Assembly: GCA_963932465.1 (NCBI GenBank)
Contig: OZ010791.1
Span: 321,342,283 to 321,406,282, forward strand
DNA length: 64,000 bases
Reading direction: 5' to 3'
DNA from: Maratus speciosus
Taxonomy: Eukaryota; Arthropoda; Arachnida; Araneae; Salticidae
Shown here: positions 12,465 to 23,038 of the stretch, piece by piece
Position numbering within the stretch: the first letter of the stretch is position 1
Layout of the letters: each line of letters begins with the position of its first letter
Notes under the pieces: generated by a model
What the model was told of the DNA's origin: nothing
Database searches by the model: none
What the model saw: only the letters and a program-made list of their open reading frames with translations
Program-made: the position numbers and the translations under genes

Positions 12465-13032
12465 TTTTTTTTTTTTTTTTTTTTTTAATTCAAAGATACT
12501 GTGGTTCAAAGACAAAAATCAGCAGGAAACTGCTGATTACACAGGTCTGCAATAAAAAAACTTTTTGATAAATTTAGCTGTTTCTCTCGTAATTTATGAA
12601 GCTAAATTTTAAAATCACCTTAAATGTTGTAGCACGTGTTATATCTGCACAGACTTGACTTTTATGATGTGTAATCAATGTTACAAACTGCTTATAATAA
12701 TTACAATGCACGATTTTAATTAAATAGGAAAACTTTCTTTAATAAAAGCATTCATTATCCCACAAAATTAAATTTGTGCAGTGTTACAAATTCCATTAGG
12801 AATTCCCCTACTTTGAAATAAAACTTGGGGATTAGAATAGATTATGGGCTCCACACAAAGTTTGTTACAATCGTGTACAGGATTTAACAATGTTATACAA
12901 TAGTAAAAATAAGCATTCAGAAGTGGTATCCCGTTGGTACCAAGAGGCCAGCACCGAAATACCTCTCCAATTATTACTTTGTTTTTCAATACGAATTTAG
13001 TTGTTATAAATCTAAAAACAAGAAAGCATTCA
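12465..13032. other. Spacer after Helitron candidate
   Basis: A T run follows the CTAG end, then AT-rich sequence. A 97-codon minus-strand frame at 12768-13061 overlaps the start of the tandem repeat and has no recognisable domain. Confidence 0.4.
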
Positions 13033-13600
13033 TGTACCCATCTCTTCTTCAGCTTTACCATTTATTCCACATGGTCCACAAATTTTTTACTCTATTTTAC
13101 AAGACATATTTAAAGACTCACCTGATTCAGGTTCAGACATCGCTTCTGATGATGATTTTCAGTATTACATAGTGTACCCATCTCTTCGCCAGCTTTACCA
13201 CTTATTCCACATGGTCCTCAAATTTTTTAGCCTATTTTACAAGACATATTTAAAGACTCACTTGATTCAGGTGCAGACGTTGCTTCTGAAGATGATTTTC
13301 AGTGTTATATAGATAATGTACCTATCTCTTCCTCAGCATTACCACTTATTCCATATACAAATTTATTACCCTCTATTACAAGACATATTTAAGGATTCAC
13401 CTGATTCTCATTCAGATATCTTTTCTGATGATGATTTTTAGTGTTATATAGATAATGTACCCATCTGTTCTTCATCTTTACCCCTTATTCCACATGGTCC
13501 CCAAATTCTTTACCCCATTTTACAAGACATTATTTAAAGACTCACCTGATTCAGATTCAGACATGGCTTCTGATGATGATTTTCAGTATTATATACACCG
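13033..13600 (+). repeat. ~140 bp tandem repeat, coding-like
   Basis: About four units begin GTACCCATCTCTTC at 13033, 13173, 13318 and 13457, a spacing of 139-145 bases. Each contains a CCACATGGTCC.CAAATT segment, ACAAGACATATTTAAAGACTCACCTGATTC (written here in part) and TCTGATGATGATTTTCAGT. Read in frame, units give peptides such as QDIFKDSPDSDSDMASDDDF and SVPISSSALPLIPHGP, with frame changes between units. This suggests a duplicated exon or transposon protein segment of about 47 residues. A further unit lies at 14596-14735, beyond the mariner insertion. Confidence 0.6.
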
Positions 13601-14333
13601 GGCGTTCCATAATATCCGAGAGTAAAATCATAAAAAATCAATAAATATACTTACATAAAAAATACTTCATTCTTTTTCAAATGGACTTCCCTCAGATGAT
13701 ATGTAACGGTCCCATCGTTTCTACACACTTTTCAAAACAAGCAGAGAAGCCGTTTTATGGAAGCTGCCTCAAAGAACCCTACTCTACTAAAATAACTTCA
13801 AAATCTGTTGTTGAATCTGCCAGAATAAGTTGTTGCGGACTTAATAACGGGATCAAAATAAAAAATGTTCCGAATTTCCTAAAGATTGTAATAACAGATG
13901 ATGAAACTTGGTTGCATCTTTTACCCCATTTCACAAGACATATTTAAAGACTCACCTGATTCAGATTCAGACATGGCTTCTGATGATGATTTTCAGTGTT
14001 ATATACACTGGGCGTTCCATAATAACTGAGAGTAAAATCATAAAAAATCAATAAATATACTTACATAAAAAATACATCATTCTTCTTCAAAAGACCTTCT
14101 CTCAGATGATATGCAACGGTCCCATCGTTCAACACACTTTTCAAAACAAACAGAGAAACCGTTTTTCTGGAAGCTGCTCCAAAGAACCCTACACTGCTAA
14201 TATAACTTCAGAATCTGTTGTTGAATCTGCAAGAATCACTTGTTGCAGACTTGATAACGGGATCAAAATGAAAAATGATCCGAATTCCCTAAAGCCTGTA
14301 ATAACGGGTGATGAAACTTGAGTGCATCATTTT
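13513..14333. repeat. 411 bp tandem duplication joining repeat and mariner fragment
   Basis: The stretch 13513-13923 repeats as 13924-~14333. Both begin CCCCATTT.ACAAGACAT, pass through the SDSDMASDDDFQ-coding piece, cross the same junction into the mariner end (ACAC.GGGCGTTCCATAAT) and finish at GATGAAACTTG..TGCATC. The duplication therefore happened after the mariner had inserted. Confidence 0.65.
13596..13923 (-). pseudogene. Mariner fragment, left arm copy
   Basis: This begins with CACCGGGCGTTCCATAATAT, the same terminal repeat as the element at 14006, and runs through the antisense C-terminal arm to a catalytic remnant that reads VITDDETWLHL on the plus strand. The usual mariner motif is VITGDETW, so the glycine has changed. 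The fragment then breaks into host repeat at 13924. It is the upstream product of the 411 bp duplication. Confidence 0.6.
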
Positions 14334-14593
14334 GAACTCCTTATCAAGTCCGCAACAAGTGATTCTGACAGATTCAACAACAGATTCTGGAGTTATTTTA
14401 GCAGTGTAGGGTTCTTTGCAGCAGCTTCCAGAAAACAGATTCTCTACTTATTTTGAAAAGTGTGTTGAACGATGGGACCGTTGCATATCATCTGAGAAAA
14501 GTTGTTATGAAGAAGAATGATGTATTTTTTTACGTAAATATAATTATTGATTTTTTATTATTTTACTCTCGGTTATTATGGAATGGCCCTTTG
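14006..14593. mobile_element. Foldback mariner-derived element
   Basis: The 588 bp element is flanked by TA (14004-14005, 14594-14595). The left end is CACTGGGCGTTCCATAATAA and the right end, reversed, is CAAAGGGCCATTCCATAATA. Removing it restores the tandem-repeat wording GTTATATA-GATAGTGTACCC. Both arms carry the mariner transposase C-terminus in opposite directions; on the plus strand it reads NRFSTYFEKCVERWDRCISS. The middle holds a plus-strand catalytic remnant, PNSLKPVITGDET, then a TGA where Trp is usual. The gene is thus folded back on itself and cannot encode a transposase. Confidence 0.7.
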
Positions 14594-14595
14594 TA

Positions 14596-14735
14596 GATAG
14601 TGTACCCATCTCTTCTTAAGCTTTACCACTTTTTCCACATGGTCCACAAATTTTTTACTCTATTTTACAAGACACTTAAAGATTCACCTGATTCATATTC
14701 AGACATGATGATGATTTTCAGTGTTATATAGATAG
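14596..14735 (+). repeat. ~140 bp repeat unit beyond mariner
   Basis: GATAGTGTACCCATCTCTTC, then CCACATGGTCCACAAATTTT and GATGATGATTTTCAGTGTTA, continue the array of 13033-13600 on the far side of the mariner insertion. Confidence 0.55.
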
Positions 14736-15021
14736 TGCTACCCCTCAACAATTCAATCAATCTGAAGATTTCCATTTACTAATAGATTTAGGGTTGTCTA
14801 AGGAATCTACTGAAATTTTATGATTTAGATTTAAAAGAAAAACTTCTTAGTTTCCAAAGCATTTAGTACTGTGCATATAATCAAAGAACCTGAATTTATT
14901 TATTTCTGGTGGTTTACTGAAAATACGAAGAGCATTTCTTTCAACCTCCAGTGTCACGTAAAATAAAGACATATATGAATGACAAAATGGTTTTCTAACC
15001 AGGACTAGAGTACAATCAAAG

Positions 15022-15213
15022 TTACTTTTCGATATAGTCACTGTGAAAACTGAGACATTTGTCATATCGGTGGAGGAGTTTTCCAATACCCTCGTCATAG
15101 AAAGTTGCTGCCAGCGCGTTGCGATGGGTCTCCACGGCGTCTTGAAGATCTTCGCTTGTTCGGAAGTGCTGTCCTCCAGACTTTTTATCAGTCCCGAAGA
15201 AGGTAAAAGTCAC
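15022..15213 (-). pseudogene. Mariner transposase C-terminal remnant
   Basis: The minus-strand frame reads MTFTFFGTDKKSGGQHFRTS, EDLQDAVETHRNALAATFYD and EGIGKLLHRYDKCLSFHSDY, then IEK and a stop. This matches the usual C-terminus of arthropod mariner/SETMAR-type transposases: FFG.LK..L.G.RF....D...AV....R......FY..GI.KL..RWDKC....GDYVEK. The first residues may not be the true start, since the frame is the tail of a ~345-residue protein whose catalytic part is absent. Terminal repeats were not identified. Confidence 0.7.
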
Positions 15214-15337
15214 TCGGAGCGAGATATGGGCTGTACGCTGGGTAATAAAACACTTCCCTTCGAAATTATGAACTGCTGTGAAATTGTGAAATTACTGTTG
15301 GGTAATCAATTCGGTCTTGCACCAAGTGACTGTATCT

Positions 15338-15474
15338 TTTCGAGAGCTGAAGAGACGTCTGAGAGAACAGCGCTTCCATGAGAAAAAATATCTTGAAAAC
15401 ACCCTGGATGCATATTCTCAAGACGCTGGCGGCAACCTTCTATAAAGAGGGTATTGGTAAAACTTGTCTGTATT
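15338..15474 (+). pseudogene. Second mariner transposase tail, opposite strand
   Basis: The plus strand reads FRELKRRLREQRFHEKKYLE NTLDAYSQ. After a frame change near 15421 it continues TLAATFYKEGIGKTCLY and stops. The order (F.ELKR.LR.QRF, then ATFYKEGIGK) is that of the mariner C-terminus. It belongs to a different family from the remnant at 15022-15213, about 125 bases away and facing it. The RWDKC step is lost. Decayed. Confidence 0.6.
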
Positions 15475-16379
15475 AAACGCCTCATCGGAGGTTTAAAAAA
15501 TACCCCTCGTATATCAATAGACTGTTCAAACATGATATATCATATCGTGAAAATTCAGAATCATTGCATAAAAAAGTAGCTTTTTTAGCCAAATAAGGAA
15601 GTAGAATAATACCTTTCAGAAAGAATAATGCATGAATTTAAATCTATTTGAATGCATTCTACGTGAATATCAAATAAATTTGTTTTATCTGATAAATTAT
15701 ATTTTATTTATTTGCAATTATTCCATTCAAAAGGCTATATAATACATCAATGTGACACATGTTGACGACAATTTTAAAAACTAGTACATGTTAGCAATAA
15801 AACTGAGGTCAATTTGGGAATAAGGAACTCAAAACTTATATCATCAATATAATTTTTTTAAGTTTTCACAAAAGGGAATTTTGTGGACCTGTGTCATTAG
15901 CAATCAATAAAAGTTATAAGCATTATCAAAGCAGAAATTACAGATATTATAATCTTTACTCATAAATTAATAACAAGCACAGATATTTTACATTAATTTA
16001 TTTATTTTAAAATAATACATTTACATCTATAACATTCAGAGGTTTTTTTTTCTTGGAAGAATTATAAATATATCATTTAAATTTAACAGCAACACTGTAC
16101 AACATTTAATTATGATATTTTATCTAAAAACGTTATTTCTATTCGGGGAAAGACTATTTTTTAAATTTTTATCACAAAACGTCTTTTTCCCAAAAACGAG
16201 CGGTTTTTTGTTACTAGATCCGCCGAGACAAACCAGAATAGGTATTTCTCGACATGGCCCAGGTTGTCAACCCTGATATAAACAGTAATAGTAATGTTTT
16301 TTAAAATGAACTGAAAAGCATTAAGTGTTAAAATTTGACTTTTAAGTAAAATTCATAGCGATTTAACATACATACATAC
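15475..16379. other. Unannotated AT-rich stretch
   Basis: I recognised no gene or element between the mariner tail and the LINE 3' region. Confidence 0.45.
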
Positions 16380-16883
16380 ACAATGGTACTATAATCCATG
16401 TAGGATTTTGACCTCCCTCAATATACCTCTTCAGACCTTCCGATCTCTAGCCTTTACTTTATAATTTATAATTTGGTTTTGTGAAAGATCTTTCTCTGCC
16501 TCTTCTACCCATCTCTTCCTGGGTCTACCAATACTTCTTTTCTCTATTAAATTATCATTATAAATCTTGTTTGTGCTTCTCTCATCCCTCACTCTGATTA
16601 GATGGCCTAATCATTGCATTCTTCTTATTTTTATAGTATTTATTATATCTTTTTCATTATATAACTGTTCTATCTTCATATTTCTCCTTATACGCCATTT
16701 ATTGTCTTCTTTAATAGGTCCAAAAATTTGTCTTGGGATCTTCCTTTTCCAAGTAATATGTAGCTTTTGATCTTTTTGTGTAGTGGTCCAGGTCTCACTA
16801 TCATAAATTACTATTGGTTTTATAACAGTTTTATAAATTTTAAGTTTGGATGTTCGGGATATTAGAGATGATTCTAAAATGTT

Positions 16884-17645
16884 TCAAAGAGAAAAATAAC
16901 ACCTATTTCCTGCTGCAAGTCGAGTTTTAATCTCTTCTTCTACCATATTATCACAGGTGATCATAGATTCTAAATATTTAAATTCTGTTACGTCGTTAAA
17001 TTGTAATTCTTTATTTATTGTTAACGTTGCTGTTGCCTGTTTTTTCATTCGGTCAATTTTCATGTATTTTGTTTTTTCGTTACTAACCTCGAGGCCTAGT
17101 TTTTCCCCTTCAGCGTCTAGTTTATTGTATGTTTCAATCAAGACTTTCTTATTTCTAGGAATTATATCAGCATCATCTGCAAATGCAAGGATTTGTAGGG
17201 AGAGATTCATAATAGTACCTCCTCTGTTGTTCTAGATGCTTCTAATTATTTTCTCCATGCATAAATTAAAAAGAATTGTCGAGAGAACATCACCTTGCTT
17301 TAGACCTGAATTCGCTGCAAATTGTTTTCAAAGTCTTTCCAGTACTTTAACTTTAGCTTTTGTATTTTTCTGTGTTAATTTTATAAGTTTAACTATTTTA
17401 TCAGGTATTTTAAATTCCTTTAATATTTCAAATAACTTATTTCTGCTTATACTGTCATAGGCCTGTTTAAAATCAACAAACAATTGGTGTAAATTAATAT
17501 TTTGTTCATAGAATTTTTCAAGGATGTTCCTAATACTAAAGATCTGATCCATCGTTGATCTTCCTTTCCTAAAACTATACTGATAATCACCTATTACAAT
17601 TTCAGCATACGGCTGTAATCGCTTTGCAGTTATCTTTTCCAACAC
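16884..17645 (-). pseudogene. LINE reverse transcriptase, broken
   Basis: Two frames make up the palm region. 17645-17328 reads LEKITAKRLQPYAEIVIGDY, QYSFRKGRSTMDQIFSIRNI, and QLFVDFKQAYDSISRNKLFE, which contains the first catalytic aspartate (FVDFKQAYDS). 17210-16884 reads LAFADDADII, the F/YADD catalytic box, then EGEKLGLEVSNEKTKYMKI and EFKYLESMI. Between them the thumb-side text passes through a frame change near 17330, and a stop lies just upstream of 17645. The enzyme would prime and copy element RNA at the nicked target. This copy cannot encode it. Confidence 0.75.
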
Positions 17646-17868
17646 TTAATATGTAACATTTTATAAGGCTATGCCTCTAAAATTCTGGCAATTTAAGATA
17701 TTTTTCTTTTTTATAAATTGGGATAATAATAGCACCATTCCATTCATTTGGTATAAATTCATTCTGCCAAATCTCTACAATTAGATCATGTAACATTTGT
17801 ACCAACTTCTGTCCACCATATTTCAAAAGCTCAGCACTTATCAAATCTTCACCAGGAGCTCTTCCCTT

Positions 17869-18408
17869 TCATAATTTTGCAATAGCATCCCTTACTTCTT
17901 CTACAGTTGGTGGTTCACAGTTTTCTTCATTCACATCATAATCATTATGATTAAACTGTATTTCTCTTTCACCATTTGGCTGTCTGTTTAACAACTCTTT
18001 AAAATATTCTGTCCATCTATCTGTCACATTTGCATGCCCTCCAATAAGTTTATCATTTCTGTCTTTACAAAAAAGGGTGCGTGGTTGGTAGCCCTTTTTG
18101 ATTCCTTTAAGCTTTGAATATATTAAGCTTATATCCCCTATTACTGATAGGTCTTCAATTTCCTGAATTTTACTCTGCTCTAAAGCTCGTTTTTTCATAC
18201 GTAACAACTTTTGAGTATTTCTTCTAATTGTTTTAAAGTGATTTTCACCCTGTCTTGTTCTATGTTTTAGCATTTTTTCTCTTACTTTATTCTTTTTCTT
18301 AATCAGTTGCCAACACTCATCATCAAACCATTCATTCATTTCCCCCCGTTCTTCCTTTCCAACAACTTCGTTAGCAGTTTTTAATATGATATTTTTGCAT
18401 TTAGCCAT
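17869..18408 (-). pseudogene. LINE ORF linker between endonuclease and RT
   Basis: The 179-residue frame contains EWFDDECWQLIKKKNKVREK, a basic helical stretch, and VTDRWTEYFKELLNRQPNGE followed by EEVRDAIAKL. This order (WFDEEC..., then W.EYF..LLN, then P...EV..AI..LK) normally precedes the reverse transcriptase palm. The frame ends where [15 protein letters not shown] would be expected. That stretch is visible on the minus strand around 17870-17820 in a shifted frame ([14 protein letters not shown]). Confidence 0.65.
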
Positions 18409-18525
18409 TTACTACTGATTATATCTTCCTCATTAAATTCAGCATATTCCCTAGCAATTCTTTCTGTTAATTTACTTTGATAAAACTTTCTTCTCTGCAT
18501 GTTTAGTAAACTTTTGTTTTAAATG

Positions 18526-18858
18526 TTACTTGTTTAGTTCTTTTTGCATCTCGAAATCTTGTAACTCTTTGTCTGTATTAGCATGTCTTCTGTCGATCAT
18601 TATATGGTCAATTTGGTTTTTTGTCTTTCCATCAGAAGAAATCCAAGTTTCTTTGTGTATATTCTTATGCTCAAAACATGTACTACTTATGATTAAGTTG
18701 TTAGAAGCCGCGAAGTCCACAGCTCTTATTCCATTTTCATTACCCAAATCATGTAAACTAAATTTTCCAATTGTTGATATAAAAGTGTATTCTTTTCCAA
18801 TTTTATCATTAAAATCAACTATTACAATTTTAACATCATGTCTTGGTATCCATAGCAA
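18526..18858 (-). pseudogene. LINE AP-endonuclease domain fragment
   Basis: The frame carries VIVDFNDKIGKEY (usual form GDFNAK.G), GKFSLHDLGNENGIRAVDFA, NNLIISSTCFEHKNIHKETW and the C-terminal NQIDHIMIDRRHAN. The last matches the QIDHV.I motif that carries the catalytic Asp-His pair of exonuclease-endonuclease-phosphatase enzymes. In LINEs this domain nicks target DNA. The start is internal: the N-terminal catalytic Asn/Glu motifs are absent because the element is truncated just upstream. A stop separates this frame from the linker frame at 18408-17869. Confidence 0.65.
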
Positions 18859-18880
18859 TTTAAAGTATTTTTAAAATTCA

Positions 18881-20474
18881 AAAAATATATATTTTTTTTA
18901 AAGTAATGTCATTATTAGCCGTGAAATTTCCTGTTAATAAAAACCGAATTTTTAGAAACATAATAAATATTTTGTAATAAAGTTCTTAAGTTTTCTCTCT
19001 TGTTAATATAGATTATGAAGTCCGTGGTAATCTTGAATGCATTTTCATTATTAGTCCCCGATATGCTATTTCTTTCGCCCAGCAATTCCAATGCCGTCTC
19101 TACAAAATAACGTTCCGTTGTATAAAATAAAGCAGATGTAACATTGTACGGTGAAATACTGTACTATAATTTTTTTAACTTCTAAGCATCGCTCATTTTA
19201 AATTTTTATATCGCCGTATTGGGAAAAATGTACTTTTAAATGCAATCTGTTTGAAAACTGCATCTCAATTTATTTTTGAGGTATTAATTTTTTTGTAGTT
19301 TTCAGCGTATTTTGTTTAATGTTGGCAACGCAAGTACTCCATTTCTGTAGAAAGTAAAGGAAAAATAATTCGAAAATAGTAATTATATCTTTCTGTTGCA
19401 TTTTCCCATAACAACTGAAAAAAAATGTAATTAATATACTTGCTATTTTGAAAAAAATATAAATGAATGATTTCTGATAAAACATGGAGCTATTATAAAT
19501 TATATTTAATTTTAAGTATCTATATTAATATTACAAACATATTAAGGCATATAAATCATTAGATAGCCGATTTTCTTTTTCTTGTCGAGTATTATTCTGC
19601 GATAGTGACGTCATATGCATATTTTACTGTAGATGTTGTTTAAGATTGGATCGTAAATGAGGAATTCTTCAGCGGATGCGAATGATTTCATTATATATAA
19701 AATAAAAGCGTTTGTTTTAAGTTTTAAAACTGAAATACGTTTTGTACTATCTATATTTATATACATATTTTTTTTTCATCGGGGGGCGACATTAAATTCT
19801 GAAAAAGCAGAATTCCTGATTTCTAGAATTTATTTTCTTGGGGGATAAAATGAATCCGACAGTTAATTTTGTAAGGCAATCAATTGTCCAAAATACGTTT
19901 TAAGTAATTGTCTCTGGAGCCAGAATTTTGCAAAAATAAACTTTTATTAAAAATTATTATTCTGTTACAATCTGAAAAATAAGTTGACTTTTTTCCTTTA
20001 AATACATCCCCCGAATACACTATCTACTGCTTTCTGTTAATTAACTTTTAACAATTTTTTAGAAGTCTTTTGTTTTTGTTTTTAATTTAAAGGAAAAGGG
20101 AAAATTTGCTATATAGACCAGGGCAACAAATCTTTGATTTACATAATAATTACTACTGTCTTTTCTTTGCAAAAGTGTTACTTTAATGTTAGATAAGGTT
20201 TTGTTACTGTACACAGTTTTCTATTTAAAAAGCTCTGCTGAATCCCTCCTTTTTTTAAAAAAATAAAAAATATTGTTTGATTTAGAACTAGGTAAAGAGA
20301 TTTTTAGAAAAAAATTCTTGTAATTAATGAGAAAATCTGCAAAACTCAAATTGATATATATATATATATACCTAAAGTCATTCTTATGGACTGATTAATA
20401 TGTTCATAAGCCAGTACTCGGGGCTATAACCGAGGGGTTCTTCGAACGCATTTTAATTCTCTCTCTCTGTGTCA
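18881..20474. other. Spacer with a Helitron-related fragment
   Basis: Near 19200-19270, the words CGCCGTATTGGGAAAAATGT and TGCAATCTGTTTGAAAACTG resemble the interior of the Helitron candidate at 11524-12464, so a fragment of that family is likely here. TGACGTCAT lies near 19605 and a short (TA)n run near 20354-20370. No gene was seen. Confidence 0.4.
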
Positions 20475-20516
20475 CTGAGGAAGGGGATCCAGGAATCCTC
20501 GAAACGATCGTATGAG
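20469..20516 (+). ncRNA. Hammerhead-ribozyme-like motif
   Basis: CTGAGGA (20475-20481) is followed by one extra A and then a hairpin, GGGGAT / ATCCTC with loop CCAGGA (six pairs including one G-U). Next come GAAAC (20501-20505), a GATC loop and GTA. This gives the hammerhead core CUGANGA...GAAA, a minimal two-pair stem III, and a cleavable NUH triplet (GUA). Three pairs of stem I are possible (TCA with TGA). Such short-stem-III hammerheads are known from Penelope-like retroelements. The extra A is unusual, so the call is tentative. Confidence 0.35.
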
Positions 20517-22543
20517 ATTTTTTTGTCGGGTCTGTACTTTATTTGTGCTTAAAATCGTTGCTAAAGATTTTAGATTTTTTACTAAAATCATTCGTCAGCG
20601 TTAGTAAAAAAATTTAGAAATTTCTTTACTGAACTTAAAAAATATTTTAATTTGATTTTTCTCTTACTATACTTCCGTTTTTAATTTTCGTACAGTGTAC
20701 AAATGTTTCGTAACATTGTAAAAGTAATTTGGTAGATACATACAAGTCATGGAATTACATGGTATTTATATTCTTAAAAAAATATATATCATCAAGTACA
20801 TATAAAAAAAAGTATTACTCAAAATAATATCATAACACTGGCGTTGCGACGTCTTTCCGCGCATTTGGAATAAGAAAACATGATATAATAACGGCGTACT
20901 TGATTTTAAAGCAAGACAAACACAAGCAAAACGTCTTTAATAGCGTTAATTGATATATGATGTGCAATTATCCGAGTAAACATTAATCTAGCCCATGTCT
21001 GTATACACATTTATTCTATTGAAATGCATATTACACACATCCGAGTTTTCAATAACGCTTAAATCCTGTATTTCAGATATGATATCTCTTTTATCTCTGC
21101 AGATGTCAATTTTATGGTCTTGTGTCATATTTAATATCCACTAAAGAAGGATTTTCGCTTTGCCAACTTTATGTTTTTTTATGTTACCCACTAGGCGCCA
21201 ATGTATTGCGCATGCACTTTCCAACCAGTTTTTCCTTGTGTTTCATACCATTTTTTAATGTTGGACTAAGAAGAAAATTTAATCCTAGGGGGCTGTGACC
21301 ATTGTCATACATTCTCGGCAACACAATAAAAATTATTATTAACATAGTTAACAATCACCAAGCAGGTGGGAATGGGGGTAGGGAAAAAAATAAGTGTAAG
21401 TGCATAGAACGATGTTAAAATGAGCTCATAGAAAAAGGAAGCACAATTAATAGAAGGGGAGTTAAGAATAGCACTACCATTTAAAAATAATACTAAAAAT
21501 AAAGTTTTGTACATAAGTTGTAATAATTTTTTTTTTATCTTTTTTTTATTTTGTTGTTGTTATTTTTTGTTAAAACTTTCTACTAAACGTATTAGAAAAA
21601 ATATTAAAAATTACTGTTTGGAAAGAGCATGTTCCGTTTCAAAAGTAGAATTCGCCCCTGATATAAAAAATATATACATGTACGTATTTGTCGTAACCTA
21701 ATTGAGAAATCTCGCTTTTTTTATGAAGACAGGCTAAATAGAGAACCATCTACAATTTTCCATTCAAAATTAGATTATTTTAGGCTAATTGGAAAATGAC
21801 CATATGTTTCCCGATCAACCTGGGGATTTTCAAACTTATCGAAAATAGTCTACACAGCTTCTGATTAATGGCAAAATTACCAATTGTTTGACAATCAGTC
21901 GAATTTTGTTTTGGTTCATTGCAATGAGCCCATGCAGCTTTAGTCAAATTAAAAATAAACGAACCTGTATATCAAAAGAGTCTCGTTTTTCCCAGGCTTA
22001 TTGCTGTAAATCCAATATAGCGAATTTTTATGCAGAATTCTACAATAAAAATTAGGAGCAATAGCTTTAAATGTTTCATATTTTAAAAATGTAAGAAAAA
22101 CTGTCTTATTCACATATTTGTGTTATGTAAACCAGCATCTAAGATTAGTGAATGCTTTATTTTTATTTTAAGAGTATATTTTGTGCAAATACTCTGTGTA
22201 GAGATGTAGCTACTGTTTTATAAGGGTACTATAGAGAACGAGTAAGTCTACAGATTTTTCGTGTGATCGTGGGGTTCTGAACTCTAACATTTGTGCGTGA
22301 ATGAGATATATTCTGCCGTATTTTTAAGTTTCGCAATGTATGGATAGATCTCCGAAAATTTAGTTGTTATGGCTACTTGTGCAATCATATATTCATTAGG
22401 TAACAAAGGTTTTGTAGTAGCTATATAGTGTGATAGTGGATGGATTTGATGGATTTGGGGCGCATATAGCCTTGGGTTTCATGGGTTCTCTTGTGAAATT
22501 TGGCCACTTCTTAAGTTCCTGTAAAACGAACACTAATGTTACA
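20517..22543. other. Unannotated AT-rich stretch
   Basis: No gene, array or element end was recognised in about 2 kb. Confidence 0.45.
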
Positions 22544-22848
22544 GCGTCTAGAATACTTAGTGTGGAAATATGCTATCCAAAAAGTGCGAAAAATTTGTAT
22601 CCCTTAAGTGTCCGACGATACTGCTAAAATCCCATGTGTCGATTGCAGCGACATCTGCGAGATTTTCGTATTACTAGTATTACATTGTATAGACTAGCAA
22701 TATCTTGCAGTTGTAGAAAATATCCTGCAGATGTCGCTGCGATCTTCATATTTCAGAAGCATCGTTGCACATTTAAGCGATACAGTATTTTAGCGCTTTT
22801 TTAAGTATTACAGGGATAGCCTATTTCCACACTATATGTTCTAGGCGC
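22544..22848. mobile_element. Foldback MITE family F, copy 1
   Basis: The left arm GCGTCTAGAATACTTAGTGT GGAAATATGC faces the right arm, which reversed reads GCGCCTAGAACATATAGTGT GGAAATAGGC. The arms extend inward through CTTAA.TGT.C.ACGAT and GCAGCGACATCTGC to a short centre near TACTAGTATTAC. The whole ~305 bp folds into one long hairpin. The target duplication is unclear. Confidence 0.6.
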
Positions 22849-23038
22849 TATGCTATACTAATGTAATTTGCAGCCTATTTAAGTGACTTAGTAAGTTTTG
22901 AGAAATGATTTTCCTCCTCTCATAATTTTACAAAATTGAATTTATTTTTGATCGTCTGCATTTGAATCTAATTCCTCTCCACTACTAATTCATTTTTTAC
23001 TGTTATTAATAAAATGTTGTGATTGGTTAAATCTATAT

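Larger units (their letters stand above)
16380..18880 (-). mobile_element. Non-LTR retrotransposon (LINE), 5' truncated
   Basis: Read on the minus strand, the order is APE-type endonuclease end (18858-18526), linker (18408-17869), reverse transcriptase (17645-16884) and C-terminal region (about 16850-16470). The C-terminal region reads LKIYKTVIKPIVIYDSETWT, IPRQIFGPIKEDNKWRIRRN, then IEKRSIGRPRKRWVEEAEKD, as is typical of LINE open reading frame 2. The N-terminal ~100 residues of the endonuclease are missing, so the copy is 5' truncated as LINEs often are. The clade is uncertain; the endonuclease resembles the CFDP2-like type often found in RTE-related elements. Confidence 0.75.

Noticed and set aside
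12437..12465. GGGTTCGATCCCC as a tRNA/SINE B box.
   Set aside because: No A box lies upstream. The word is better explained as the hairpin before a Helitron CTAG end.
13681..14321. Plus-strand frames of 88 and 71 residues starting MDFPQMICNG and MICNGPIVQH.
   Set aside because: Most of each frame is antisense to the mariner C-terminal arm. Only the short VITGDET-type part is sense.
16957..17460. Plus-strand frames with hydrophobic stretches over the LINE.
   Set aside because: They are antisense to the reverse transcriptase frames, which carry the real motifs.
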